From positions 1 through 29,903 of the forward strand of contig CAUEYX010000037.1 of NCBI GenBank assembly GCA_959022495.1: DNA of 29,903 bases. The letters run 5' to 3'. A program made the position numbers and the translations under genes. The stretch is from an uncultured Lachnospiraceae bacterium (GTDB taxonomy: Bacteria > Bacillota > Clostridia > Lachnospirales > Lachnospiraceae). The notes under the pieces are model-generated. The model was not told where the DNA came from. It worked only from the letters and a program-made list of their open reading frames with translations, and made no database searches. Shown here piece after piece: positions 7,297 to 15,847 of the stretch. Position 1 is the first letter of the stretch. Each line of letters opens with the position of its first letter.

Positions 7297-7968
7297 ATGC
7301 AGAGGATCTTAGTGGTAGAAGACGACTGGGAGATGAACCAGGGAATTTGTTATATGCTAAAGGGAAACGGCTATGAGACAGCGCCCGCCCATTCCATAGC
7401 GGAGGGGCGGGCGGCATATGAAGAAAAGAACGCGGATCTGGTCCTGCTGGACGTGAATCTGCCGGACGGGGAAGGGTTCGCCTTCTGTGAATGGCTGAGG
7501 AGACGCTCCCGCGTGCCTGTAATCTTTTTGACCGCGCGGGATCTGGAGGAGGACGCGCTGAGAGGATATGAACTGGGGGCGGAAGATTATGTTACGAAAC
7601 CCTTCTCCATGAAGATCCTGCTCAAGAAGATTGACGTCATATTAAAGCGTACCAGCGCAGAGCAGGGGAAAATCTTTGACGACGGCTTCCTGCGCGTTGA
7701 TCCCGCCAGGGCAAAGGCGGAGATAAACGGGCAGGCCTGCCCGATCACACCGACAGAATTCCGAATTCTGCAGGAATTCCTTTCCCATAAAGGGCAGCTT
7801 CTGACTTACGATGTCCTGCTGGACCGTCTGTGGGACGGCGGCAGCCAGTTCGTGGACAGGCACGCCCTGGCGGTGAATATCAACCGGCTCAGGGGAAAGA
7901 TCGAAGATGGGGAGCACCGATATATTTCGAATGTTTATGGGATGGGATATCAATGGATTGGACAGTGA
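7297..7968 (+). CDS. OmpR-family response regulator of the ABC-transporter module
   Basis: This 223-aa response regulator has a receiver domain with the acidic pair EDD (residues 8-10), phospho-acceptor Asp52 (LLDVNLPDGEG) and the Lys of VTKPFS. The winged-helix output domain includes ACPITPTEFRILQEFLSHKGQ and ends in VYGMGYQW. AAGGGAAGAG precedes the ATG at 7297. It heads a gene order (regulator, kinase, ATPase, FtsX permease) that in Firmicutes is typical of modules responding to antimicrobial peptides or envelope stress. It overlaps the kinase gene by 16 bases. The identical inverted repeats before this gene and before the ABC genes make it the natural candidate to bind them, which is an inference. 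Confidence 0.92.
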   Translation: MQRILVVEDDWEMNQGICYMLKGNGYETAPAHSIAEGRAAYEEKNADLVLLDVNLPDGEGFAFCEWLRRRSRVPVIFLTARDLEEDALRGYELGAEDYVTKPFSMKILLKKIDVILKRTSAEQGKIFDDGFLRVDPARAKAEINGQACPITPTEFRILQEFLSHKGQLLTYDVLLDRLWDGGSQFVDRHALAVNINRLRGKIEDGEHRYISNVYGMGYQWIGQ

Positions 7969-8897
7969 TCATCGCGGCCTGCGCCGTCGGGGCATCGGCG
8001 GCTGTGGCATGGCGGATGCATAGGTTAAAGAGGGACGTTTATGAATTCGCGGACTGTCTGGAGCAGAATCTGGACGCGGTCATACAGGGGCGTAAGCCTC
8101 AGGAGACCGGGGAGACAGAAGATTCCCTTCTGGGAAGGGTAAATGAAAAGCTGTACCGGGTAAACTACATTCTGGAGCAGAAGGAGCAGGAGACGGCGCG
8201 CGGCCGGGAGCAGATGAAAGAGCTGATCTCCGATATTTCCCACCAGACAAAGACCCCGGTCGCGAACCAGAAAATCTATCTGGAGATATTAAAGAGCCGT
8301 CCTCTGCCTGAGGATGTGAAAGCGTTTGTGGACAAGCTGGAGCATCAGACAGACAAATTAGAGTTTCTGTTTCAGAGCATGGTGAAGATGTCCAGACTGG
8401 AGACGGGCGTGATCCAGATCAAAAAGGAGCGGGGCAGCCTGATGGAGACTGTCGGCAGGGCGGTCTGCGCGGTGGTGCCGGCGGCGGAGACGAAGAAGAT
8501 CCGCCTGTCGGTGGATGTAAAGGGGCGCGGCGGGAAAGAGGAAGCGGAAGACAGTGTACTGCCACATGACCGGAAGTGGACCGAAGAGGCGGTCTACAAT
8601 CTGCTCGATAATGCTGTGAAATATACGCCGGACGGAGGCAGTATCCAAATACGCGTGGTAAAAGGGGAGATCTTTACAGAGATCCATGTAAGCGATACCG
8701 GGAAAGGGATCGCTCTGGAGCGTCAGGCGCAGATCTTCACCAGGTTTTACAGGGAGCCGGAGGTGCATGGACAGGAGGGCTTGGGCATCGGCCTGTACCT
8801 GACAAGAAAGATCGCGGAGCTTCAGAGCGGATATGTGGAAGTCCGGTCCGAGCCCGGGGAGGGCGCGGATTTCTGCATCTGCCTGCCGAACACCTGA
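7953..8897 (+). CDS. Sensor histidine kinase of the ABC-transporter module
   Basis: This is a 314-aa kinase. It has one clear N-terminal membrane segment (WTVIIAACAVGASAAVAW, residues 3-20) and no extracellular domain. Cytoplasmic helices lead to the H-box with His97 (SDISHQTKTPVANQ). An N-box (VYNLLDNAVKYTPDGG) and G-boxes (DTGKGIALE, GLGIGLYLTRKIAE) follow, all intact. With so little outside the membrane, the signal most likely comes through a partner, plausibly the FtsX-type transporter encoded downstream. The frame extends upstream to 7830, but only inside the regulator gene. ATG 7953 gives a family-like start (MDWTVIIAA) and overlaps the regulator by 16 bases, so translation is coupled. 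Its ribosome site is weak. Confidence 0.9.
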   Translation: MDWTVIIAACAVGASAAVAWRMHRLKRDVYEFADCLEQNLDAVIQGRKPQETGETEDSLLGRVNEKLYRVNYILEQKEQETARGREQMKELISDISHQTKTPVANQKIYLEILKSRPLPEDVKAFVDKLEHQTDKLEFLFQSMVKMSRLETGVIQIKKERGSLMETVGRAVCAVVPAAETKKIRLSVDVKGRGGKEEAEDSVLPHDRKWTEEAVYNLLDNAVKYTPDGGSIQIRVVKGEIFTEIHVSDTGKGIALERQAQIFTRFYREPEVHGQEGLGIGLYLTRKIAELQSGYVEVRSEPGEGADFCICLPNT

Positions 8898-8912
8898 GAG
8901 ATTAGGGGATTC

Positions 8913-8927
8913 TCACAGTTCTGTGAT
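8913..8927 (+). promoter_or_regulatory. 15-bp inverted repeat, copy 2 (candidate operator)
   Basis: This is an exact copy of TCACAGTTCTGTGAT found at 7179-7193, here 68 bases before the ABC ATPase start. No consensus promoter is obvious after it. TATTCT at 8965-8970 has nearly the same distance from the repeat as TATAAT has from copy 1, so a regulator-dependent promoter is possible. Confidence 0.6.
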
Positions 8928-8994
8928 TGTTTTAAAATGAGACTGGTTTGTGATATTCAACGGTTATTCTGGAATTACAGAGGAGGTATTGCGT

Positions 8995-9690
8995 ATGAAA
9001 AAACAGATTGTAAGGACAGAAGGACTGAAGAAATATTACCGGCTGGGCGAAAATACGGTAAAGGCTTTGGACGGCGTGGATTTTGCCGTGGATGAGCAGG
9101 AATTTACCGCGATTATCGGGCGTTCCGGGAGCGGGAAGAGCACGCTTCTGCACATGATCGGAGGACTGGATGTTCCCACCTCGGGGGAAGTGTATGTAGA
9201 CGGCAGGCCGCTGTCGGGGATGAACCGGGAACAGCTTGCCATTTTCCGCAGGAGGAAGGTGGGATTCATTTTCCAGAATTATAATCTGGTGCCGGACCTG
9301 AATGTATATGATAATATTGTCCTTCCGGTGGAGCTGGACGGCAAGCGGATTGACCGCGGATTTGTGCGGGAGATCATGGAGCTGCTGCGCATTGATGAAA
9401 AGGCGGAAGCCCTGCCGGGGATGCTCTCGGGCGGGGAACAGCAGCGGGCGGCCATCGCCCGGGCAGTCGCTGCAAAGCCAAGCATCATTTTGGCGGATGA
9501 GCCAACGGGGAACCTTGACACCGCGTCCGGTCATGATGTGATGGGGCTTCTGAAGGTGGCCGCGAAGCAGTTTCAGCAGACAGTGGTATTGATTACCCAT
9601 GATAATGACATCGCGCAGATGGCGGACCGGATCGTGCGTATCGAGGATGGGAAGATCGTGAAGGCAGGTGACGCGTATGCTGAAAAATAA
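8995..9690 (+). CDS. ABC transporter ATP-binding protein (MacB/LolD/BceA type)
   Basis: This 231-aa ATPase would power the FtsX-type permease encoded next. Walker A is GRSGSGKST (residues 42-50), the Q-loop is FQNYNLVPD, the signature is LSGGEQQR (144-151), Walker B is IILADEP (164-170) and the H-loop His is residue 202. The tract TGNLDTASG after Walker B is typical of the MacB/LolD/BceA subclass, which does mechanotransmission rather than ordinary transport. AGGAGG lies a good distance before ATG 8995, which starts MKKQIVRTEGLKKYY. An upstream in-frame extension to 8950 has no ribosome site. The 3' end overlaps the permease start. Confidence 0.95.
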   Translation: MKKQIVRTEGLKKYYRLGENTVKALDGVDFAVDEQEFTAIIGRSGSGKSTLLHMIGGLDVPTSGEVYVDGRPLSGMNREQLAIFRRRKVGFIFQNYNLVPDLNVYDNIVLPVELDGKRIDRGFVREIMELLRIDEKAEALPGMLSGGEQQRAAIARAVAAKPSIILADEPTGNLDTASGHDVMGLLKVAAKQFQQTVVLITHDNDIAQMADRIVRIEDGKIVKAGDAYAEK

Positions 9691-12262
9691 TAATCAGAAA
9701 GTCATCGGCCGCATGGCCAAGGGCGCGCTTAGGAGCGGCCGGGGCAGGAACCTGATTCTGTTGCTTTCTATTATGCTGGCTGCATTTATGCTGTTCAGTA
9801 TCTTTACCGTGGGCATCACTTATTTCAAAATGTACCGTGTACAGAACATCCGGCTCAACGGCGGTGACTATGATGCTGTTCTGTATGGAATCACAGAGGA
9901 GCAGAGAGAAATCTGCGGACAGGACCCGGATATCAGCCGGACAGGGATCGTGGCGCTGTCGGGCTATATAGAGTGGACACAGGGGGATGATACAGTAGAG
10001 GCTTCCTGTATCTGGGCCGATGAGATATACTGGAACGAGATCATGGAGCCCGCGCGGGAATGGATGCGTGGAACCTATCCCGAAGCTGAGAATGAAGTTA
10101 TGGTGACTGAAGAAGGTCTTAAGAAAGCGGGACTTTCGGGACTTGATATCGGGGATACCTTTACCGCGGGATACCGGGATGGGAATGGCCGTCTGCTTAC
10201 AAAAGAATTTACTATATCCGGTATGTGGGGCGGATATGGGGTGAAAAGCGCGTTTTATGTGTCAGAATCTTTTTATGGGAGCTCTGGCTTCGATATTTCT
10301 GAGGTGAGGTGTGGAAGATATTATCTGAAGTTCGAGCAGCGGTTCATGACATCAAAAGATCAGGAGCGCTTTATTGACCAGATGGATCTGGGGAAACAGC
10401 AGGCGCTGTATTTTTCCGCGGATATGGGGGACTCTGTGCCGATTCTTCTGGGTCTGTGCGGTCTGTGTTTTGTCACCTGTCTGTGTGCCTATCTTTTGAT
10501 CTATAACATTATGTACCTGTCCGTATCCGGGAACGTGCGGTATTACGGGCTGCTGCAGACAGTGGGGATGACCGGGCGTCAGATACGGATGCTGATCCGC
10601 AGGCAGATGTGTCTCCTGGGCGGCGCGGGGACAGCCGGGGGAATTCTGGCAGGAAGCGGGGTATCTTTTGTGCTGTTTCCGTCCGTCATACGTTCTCTGG
10701 GCATCCGTGAGAGCGAGGCAGGTAAAATTGAAGTGACGTTTCATCCGCTGGTGCTTGCCTTAACAGCCGCGCTGGCAGCGGTTACCATCTGGCTTGGCAG
10801 CAGGAAAGCTGTGGAGCTGGCGGCGCGGATTTCTCCCATTGAGGCGGCGGGGTACCGTCCCGCGTCGGGAAACAAAGGACGCGGGAATAGACGGGGCAGC
10901 GGCAGGCGCCATATGGAACCCGGCGGAGTGCGTCCGGGGACAACGTGGGACGGTATTCCCCGGAGACGCAGATCTGGAGTCCTGGTGCGGATGGCGCTGG
11001 ATCAGATCTGGAAGGATAAAAAACGGTCAGCTGTGATTATGGTTTCTCTGGCTGCAGGACTGTCGGTCTTCCTCTGCCTGAGCACGCTGTTTGAGAGTCA
11101 GGGAGCAAGAACCATTGTGGCTGACCATATGGACAATGATATGACAATTACAAACGATACATTAAAAAAGGAGGAGCCGGAAGCACATAAGCCGCTCCTG
11201 GATGAGAAATTCCTGGACGCGCTTGAAAATATAGACGGAGTTGAGGCAGTCCATCCGCTCACATACGGGCAGATCCTGGTTCCGTGGGAGCCCGGATTTG
11301 CTGATATGTGGATGGAAGAATTCTACGCGAAATGGATGAATATCCCTTATGAGGATGAGCGGGAGGAGTATCAAGAACATCCTGAGAACTTTGGGTCGGT
11401 TCTCCTTGGGATCAGCGAAGAGGAGTTCTCCTATCTGCAGCAGACGGTGGATACGGAACTTGATAAAGAGGCGTTCCTCTCTGGAAAGACATGCGTGCTC
11501 TACCGCAATGGGCTCGACCTGGCGCCGGAGGACGTTCTGGGAGAACGCGTGACTTGTACAGATTATGTAAACCAGGAAAAAAGCCGTTCATTTGAGATCG
11601 CGGGAATGACGGGGGAAGGCTATTACACTGGCCCCATGCTGGGTTTTCCGCCCACGGTGATTGTGAGCAGGGAGGCTTTGGGAGAATTCATAGAAGATGT
11701 GTCCGTGTCAAAAGTGGGAGTCAAATATGCCGAGGAATATGATGAGGAGACAGAGAACGCGGTGCTGGAATTGATCCGGGACAATCCGGATGGGAAGGAT
11801 TTTTCGTGGGAATCCAAGCTGGAGACTATGAAAGAGGTGGAACGGGCACAGGGAAATATGAAAGAGGTAGGCATGGGCATTGCACTGATTCTGGCACTGA
11901 TCGGGATATTGAATTATGTCAATACGGTGACGGGGAATATCCAGAGCCGCCAGACGGAACTGGCAGTTCTTGAGAGTGTGGGGATGACAGACCGGCAGAG
12001 GAACCGTCTGCTGGTGATGGAAGGGCTCTTCTTCGCGGCAGGATCGCTTGCGATTACAGCTACGGCAGGCCTGGCAGCCGCGTACGCGGTGTACCAGTCC
12101 ATGAATTACATGCAGGCGCCGTTTATGGTGCCGATGTGGGCAGTAGTGGTGATGATCCTGTTTATCGGGGCGGTATGCGCCGGAATTCCTGTCCTCGCGG
12201 GCGCGTGGATGATCCGCAGGGGGAGTGTAGTGGAGAGAATAAGAGGAGTGGAAGGAAGTTAA
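9677..12262 (+). CDS. FtsX/MacB-type ABC transporter permease
   Basis: This 861-aa permease has two FtsX-like halves. Helix 1 lies near residues 27-50 (LILLLSIMLAAFMLFS), followed by a large extracellular region of about 215 residues. Three helices then end the first half (VPILLGLCGLCFVTCL, GGAGTAGGILAGSG, LALTAALAAVTIW). A polar Arg/Gly-rich linker leads to a fifth helix (AVIMVSLAAGLSVFL), a second extracellular region of about 250 residues, and three final helices. I count eight helices in all, not the ten of BceB, so this is closer to a duplicated FtsX/MacB-like permease. ATG 9677 is taken as the start, behind AGGTG. GTG 9668 is the alternative. It overlaps the ATPase gene by 14 bases. The probable role is response to peptides, antibiotics or envelope stress. 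Confidence 0.9.
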   Translation: MLKNNNQKVIGRMAKGALRSGRGRNLILLLSIMLAAFMLFSIFTVGITYFKMYRVQNIRLNGGDYDAVLYGITEEQREICGQDPDISRTGIVALSGYIEWTQGDDTVEASCIWADEIYWNEIMEPAREWMRGTYPEAENEVMVTEEGLKKAGLSGLDIGDTFTAGYRDGNGRLLTKEFTISGMWGGYGVKSAFYVSESFYGSSGFDISEVRCGRYYLKFEQRFMTSKDQERFIDQMDLGKQQALYFSADMGDSVPILLGLCGLCFVTCLCAYLLIYNIMYLSVSGNVRYYGLLQTVGMTGRQIRMLIRRQMCLLGGAGTAGGILAGSGVSFVLFPSVIRSLGIRESEAGKIEVTFHPLVLALTAALAAVTIWLGSRKAVELAARISPIEAAGYRPASGNKGRGNRRGSGRRHMEPGGVRPGTTWDGIPRRRRSGVLVRMALDQIWKDKKRSAVIMVSLAAGLSVFLCLSTLFESQGARTIVADHMDNDMTITNDTLKKEEPEAHKPLLDEKFLDALENIDGVEAVHPLTYGQILVPWEPGFADMWMEEFYAKWMNIPYEDEREEYQEHPENFGSVLLGISEEEFSYLQQTVDTELDKEAFLSGKTCVLYRNGLDLAPEDVLGERVTCTDYVNQEKSRSFEIAGMTGEGYYTGPMLGFPPTVIVSREALGEFIEDVSVSKVGVKYAEEYDEETENAVLELIRDNPDGKDFSWESKLETMKEVERAQGNMKEVGMGIALILALIGILNYVNTVTGNIQSRQTELAVLESVGMTDRQRNRLLVMEGLFFAAGSLAITATAGLAAAYAVYQSMNYMQAPFMVPMWAVVVMILFIGAVCAGIPVLAGAWMIRRGSVVERIRGVEGS

Positions 12263-12278
12263 AAGGAGAAAATGGGGC

Positions 12279-12467
12279 ATGAAGAAAAAGGAACGGAACA
12301 GCTGTGAGACATGCGCGTTTTATGCATATGATGATGAGTACGGGGCTTATGTGTGCGATATGAATATGGACGAGGATGATTATGTGCGGATGATGTCGGA
12401 CCGGTATTATCAGTGCCCGTATTATCGAAATGGGGATGAGTATGCGGTGGTGAGGAAGCAGATATAG
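12279..12467 (+). CDS. Small conserved four-cysteine protein (DUF6472-like)
   Basis: This 62-aa acidic, tyrosine-rich protein has four cysteines, in CETC, VCDM and QCPYY. The spacing could bind a metal ion such as zinc. The pattern CETCAFYAYDDEY ... CDMNMDEDD ... CPYYRNGDEY is one I recall from a small family in Lachnospiraceae of unknown function (DUF6472). AAAGGAG lies before ATG 12279. It begins 16 bases after the permease stop and is probably on the same transcript, though a functional link is not implied. It is the last gene with the normal base composition before the AT-rich island. Confidence 0.8.
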   Translation: MKKKERNSCETCAFYAYDDEYGAYVCDMNMDEDDYVRMMSDRYYQCPYYRNGDEYAVVRKQI

Positions 12468-12479
12468 GGGGAAAAATTT

Positions 12480-12522
12480 TTGTCAGGATGAAGGGGAAGA
12501 TATTATAAATATGTGTTATAAT
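12480..12522 (+). promoter_or_regulatory. Probable promoter at the start of the AT-rich island
   Basis: There are two overlapping options. One is TTGTCA (12480-12485), 18 bases, TATAAA (12504-12509). The other is an extended -10, TGT-TATAAT, with the hexamer at 12517-12522 and no good -35. Either would place the start shortly before the AGGAGG of the next gene. Confidence 0.5.
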
Positions 12523-12552
12523 TAATTAGAAATCAATCAGGAGGAAAATATT

Positions 12553-12936
12553 ATGCCGAAAGCAGGCGACAACTATGAAGTTGATGTAAAACCGTCCCAT
12601 ATTGATTGGGGCGAGTATAGGAATCCTACAAACCGCGAGCCGATTCCGGGTGAATCATATGTAAAAATTCCATCTGAATACGCGAGAAAATATGGGATTA
12701 AACGAGGGGATTTGTTTACGGCGCATTTTACCAATGGACATTCTTCTATGACTGTTAAAGCATCCGGCAATGGGCCATGTGAAAACGGCATACAATATGC
12801 GAAACAATTTGAAGGGGTGGGACCAGGTGCGTGTAAAGCATTTACGCCATGGTATCGATCGTGTAATGCGGTGCCGGGTGATAAGATAAAAGTAGAGTTT
12901 ACTTCGGCTGAAGATATATGGTTTACTAAGCTTTAA
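12553..12936 (+). CDS. Small protein resembling a B3-like DNA-recognition domain
   Basis: This is a 127-aa protein of the AT-rich island. AGGAGG (12539-12544) lies 8 bases before ATG 12553. The sequence has HIDWGEYRNPTNREPIPGESYVKIP, then GIKRGDLFTAHFTNG and PGDKIKVEF. It is a mostly beta-strand pattern with three cysteines and no membrane segment. By eye it resembles the C-terminal B3-like DNA-binding domain of NgoFVII/BfiI-type restriction enzymes (the WG...R...P...Y..IP..., GD.F, and G..C/K features). Here there is no nuclease domain attached. Its place just before a methyltransferase and nuclease fits a DNA-recognition or accessory role in the restriction system. This is inference. It has its own promoter and terminator, so it may be expressed separately. 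Confidence 0.65.
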   Translation: MPKAGDNYEVDVKPSHIDWGEYRNPTNREPIPGESYVKIPSEYARKYGIKRGDLFTAHFTNGHSSMTVKASGNGPCENGIQYAKQFEGVGPGACKAFTPWYRSCNAVPGDKIKVEFTSAEDIWFTKL

Positions 12937-12943
12937 ATTTGTT

Positions 12944-12986
12944 AAAGGCAGAAAGGTCTGGTATATTAGATCAGTTCTGCCTTTTT
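12944..12986 (+). terminator. Terminator after the B3-like gene
   Basis: AAAGGCAGAA (12944-12953) pairs exactly with TTCTGCCTTT (12975-12984), ending in five T. The loop is 21 bases, which is rather long. Confidence 0.65.
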
Positions 12987-13046
12987 GATAATTTGAGCAT
13001 TAACTTTTTAAGCTGGATGTTAAATTAGTACAGGGTGAAGTGCGCG

Positions 13047-13075
13047 TTGACGTTATTGTAATATACAGTTATAAT
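13047..13075 (+). promoter_or_regulatory. Consensus promoter of the restriction-modification operon
   Basis: TTGACG (13047-13052), a 17-base spacer, and TATAAT (13070-13075). The predicted start near 13082 is about 54 bases before the methyltransferase ATG. An imperfect palindrome AGATA-GAATTT-TATCT (13084-13099) sits just after the start point and could be an operator. Confidence 0.8.
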
Positions 13076-13135
13076 TTGACCACAGATAGAATTTTATCTA
13101 CATGTTACTAATACGAAAGAATGGAGCAGGATTTA

Positions 13136-14203
13136 ATGGGCAGAAAAATATTTCGCTTAGGAGAATTATACTGCGGTCCGGGAGGGTTAGCGTGTGGAGC
13201 GCTGAGATCACGCAGTGATGATGGAAAATATAGAATAGAACATGCATGGGCCAATGATTATGATGCGGATACATGTGAGACATATAGAAATAATATTTGT
13301 CCGGATAATCCCGATTCTGTTTATCATGGCGATGTCAGGGATCTTGACATATCATCACTCGGGCCAATTGATGCATTTGCATATGGGTTTCCGTGTAATT
13401 CTTTTTCGAATGTAGGAGAGCATCAGGGAATCGCAAACAAAAAATTTGGACAGCTCTATTGGTATGGGATAGAGGTGCTCAGAGAATATCAGCCGGAATG
13501 GTTTATTGCTGAAAATGTCAGTGGGATTCGCAGTGCAGGGTCAGGAGATTTTCAGACCATTTTAAAAGATATGAGGGAATCGGGATATGATCTGACACCT
13601 AATTTATACAAGGCAGAAAAGTATGGAGTACCTCAGACGAGACATAGGGTAATTATTGTGGGGATCAGAAACAATATTGATGTAAAATTCCGCGTTCCAG
13701 ATCCGGCACAATATAAAGAATATGATATTACTTCCAGGACAGCATTGGCTGATATTCCTGTAGACGCACCGAATAATGAAGTCAGAACGCTCCAGCATAA
13801 AATAGTCCGCAGACTGTCATATATTAAACCGGGCGAAAATGTATGGCAGGCTGAGAATCGTTTAGGAGATGCCTTTCCTGAAGAGTTGAAAATAAAGACA
13901 AAAACAAAAATCAGTCAAATTTATCGAAAATTAGATCCGGAAAAACCGGCCTACACTGTGACTGGTTCGGGCGGCGGCGGAACGTTCATGTATCACTGGA
14001 CAGATCGTGAATTAACCAATAGAGAGAGGGCAAGAATTCAAACGTTTCCAGATGATTATACATTTGTGGGGAATTACAGCAGTGTAAGAAAGCAGATTGG
14101 CATGGCAGTTCCGTGCCATTTGTCAGAGGTTGTTACAACAGCTGTTTTAAATAGTTTTGCAGGAATAGAATATCCATGGGTAGAACCCAATTTATCTGAA
14201 TAG
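13136..14203 (+). CDS. dcm: DNA (cytosine-5-)-methyltransferase of the restriction system
   Basis: This 355-aa C5-cytosine methyltransferase puts a methyl group on cytosine using SAM. The ten-motif order is readable: motif I LYCGPGG (residues 11-17), motif IV GFPCNSFS with catalytic Cys87, motif VI ENV (126-128), motif VIII QTRHR (167-171), and motifs IX-X NRERARIQTFPDDY ... KQIGMAVP. The target-recognition region lies between VIII and IX and is of modest size. Motif IV has PCN instead of the commoner PCQ. GGAG lies 9 bases before ATG 13136. ATG 13121, five codons earlier, is the alternative but has no ribosome site. The restriction gene starts 15 bases after the stop. The gene is AT-richer than its surroundings, consistent with transfer. 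The recognition sequence is unknown. Confidence 0.93.
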   Translation: MGRKIFRLGELYCGPGGLACGALRSRSDDGKYRIEHAWANDYDADTCETYRNNICPDNPDSVYHGDVRDLDISSLGPIDAFAYGFPCNSFSNVGEHQGIANKKFGQLYWYGIEVLREYQPEWFIAENVSGIRSAGSGDFQTILKDMRESGYDLTPNLYKAEKYGVPQTRHRVIIVGIRNNIDVKFRVPDPAQYKEYDITSRTALADIPVDAPNNEVRTLQHKIVRRLSYIKPGENVWQAENRLGDAFPEELKIKTKTKISQIYRKLDPEKPAYTVTGSGGGGTFMYHWTDRELTNRERARIQTFPDDYTFVGNYSSVRKQIGMAVPCHLSEVVTTAVLNSFAGIEYPWVEPNLSE

Positions 14204-14218
14204 CAGGAGGTGAGAGGC

Positions 14219-15847
14219 ATGGCATATCGTCATTGGTTTGTTTCAAGGCAGAAACGGCAGCTTACGACAATTTTATTAGCGTTAATTGCTTTCAGTGATG
14301 TATGCGTGGGACAAAAATGGGCTGGGAATACAAAACTTCAGCTTAAATTTGAAGATGAATTACAGACCAGAAATATTACCGGGCATGGAAGACTGCGTGC
14401 AAGAAAAGCAGGACAGGGCGGAGGCGGAATACGGACACTCTTTAAACAGCTGAAAGATCTGGGGCTGATTTTTGCAGAAGATGACAACGGAAAATGTCAG
14501 TTGACCCTGATCGGCGAAGAGCTTGTAAAAGGTAATGTCACGTTTGTAACTGCCATGCGTCTCCAACTGCAAAAATATCAGTATCCTTCAGCCGCTGTCT
14601 GGTCTGGAAGCGGCAGTGTGGATCATGAATTCAGGGTGCACCCGTTTCAATTCATGTTTCGTCTGCTGAGAGATCCAAGATTAAACAATACCTTGTCAAT
14701 GGAAGAAATGTCTGGAATTGTCATACATTATGCAAAGTCGGACAGTGTGGAGTGTTTCGAGGATGTCGTAAATAAAATATTAGAATACCGCGCCAAAGGT
14801 ACAGTGGACGGCTTCGTTGAGGATACCCCTACAAAAACTTACAATAATATCGCGAATACTTTTTTTAACTATATTAGTCTTACGCAGTATGTCGACAGAG
14901 GATGGAAAACGTTGATGGTTCGAAGCGGTAAAGAGACGGAGGCAGATGATTTTATACAAGAGAAACCGAAGTTTATTCCAAATCCCGAACTGGCAGAAAA
15001 TTATCAGCGGGCATACGGACGCGGAAAGTCTGCTAAAGACCTGAGAAATTTTGAACATGCGGACTTAAAATCACAGAAGGCATTAAATGAAGCACGCATT
15101 CAGAAAGAGTATGTACTTCTTGGACTCAAGACACCAATTACGGGAATCACACCAGATATTGTAGAAGCAGTCGCTGCTAATACAGGAATCGATGAGAATA
15201 TCGTTGAGAAATTCCTGGTAAAAAATTATCCACATGGTAATATCGATGATTTCTTTTTATCTTATAAAGAGCTTGCACACTTAGGTACAGAAGGAGCTAA
15301 AGATTTTGAAGAGGCTACGTGTGAAATGTTTCGAAAAATATTCAGAATGCGTGCAGAACATGTAGGTCCAATAGGAAATACTCCAGATGTTTTTGTTGAA
15401 TCAAAAGAATGTGGCTTCTGTGGAATTATTGATAATAAAGCATATAAAAATGGGTACAGCATCAGTGGTAATCATAAACGTGTGATGGAAGATGTCTATA
15501 TTCCGAATTACCGTAAATATGGAAAAACAGATATGCCGCTTGCATTCTTTACATATATTGCCGGATCTTTTGGGAAAAATATTAACGGGCAGGTTCAAAC
15601 AATATATCAAGATACTGGGATTGACGGATCGGCGATGCCAGTAGACATTTTGATAAATATTGCGCAGGATTATGCGGACAAAGGGTATACACATGATGCT
15701 TTAAGGAGAATATTTTCTGTAAATCGTGAAGTGAGATTACGCGATGTAGAAAATGCGTTAACAAAAAACAATCTATTTAACTTGGATGAATTTCCGGCAG
15801 CGATGGCAGCGGAAGATTCTGCGCCGTATGGTGAAAATAATGGATAA
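14219..15847 (+). CDS. FokI-type (AlwI/FokI-like) type II restriction endonuclease
   Basis: This 542-aa nuclease is predicted to cut unmethylated DNA. The N-terminal part looks like winged-helix DNA recognition (FKQLKDLGLIFAEDD..CQLTLIGEELV, about residues 75-105). The C-terminal part matches the FokI cleavage domain. TPDVF (Asp390) is followed by GIIDNKAYKNGY (Asp405, Lys407), which parallels the PDG ... VDTKAYSGGY of FokI and supplies the PD-(D/E)xK catalytic residues. The arrangement of a large recognition part followed by this nuclease also recalls the AlwI family. FokI-type enzymes cut at a distance from an asymmetric site and dimerise for cleavage. AGGAGG (14205-14210) lies 8 bases before ATG 14219. 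It overlaps the Vsr gene by 8 bases, so all three genes form one operon. Confidence 0.88.
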   Translation: MAYRHWFVSRQKRQLTTILLALIAFSDVCVGQKWAGNTKLQLKFEDELQTRNITGHGRLRARKAGQGGGGIRTLFKQLKDLGLIFAEDDNGKCQLTLIGEELVKGNVTFVTAMRLQLQKYQYPSAAVWSGSGSVDHEFRVHPFQFMFRLLRDPRLNNTLSMEEMSGIVIHYAKSDSVECFEDVVNKILEYRAKGTVDGFVEDTPTKTYNNIANTFFNYISLTQYVDRGWKTLMVRSGKETEADDFIQEKPKFIPNPELAENYQRAYGRGKSAKDLRNFEHADLKSQKALNEARIQKEYVLLGLKTPITGITPDIVEAVAANTGIDENIVEKFLVKNYPHGNIDDFFLSYKELAHLGTEGAKDFEEATCEMFRKIFRMRAEHVGPIGNTPDVFVESKECGFCGIIDNKAYKNGYSISGNHKRVMEDVYIPNYRKYGKTDMPLAFFTYIAGSFGKNINGQVQTIYQDTGIDGSAMPVDILINIAQDYADKGYTHDALRRIFSVNREVRLRDVENALTKNNLFNLDEFPAAMAAEDSAPYGENNG

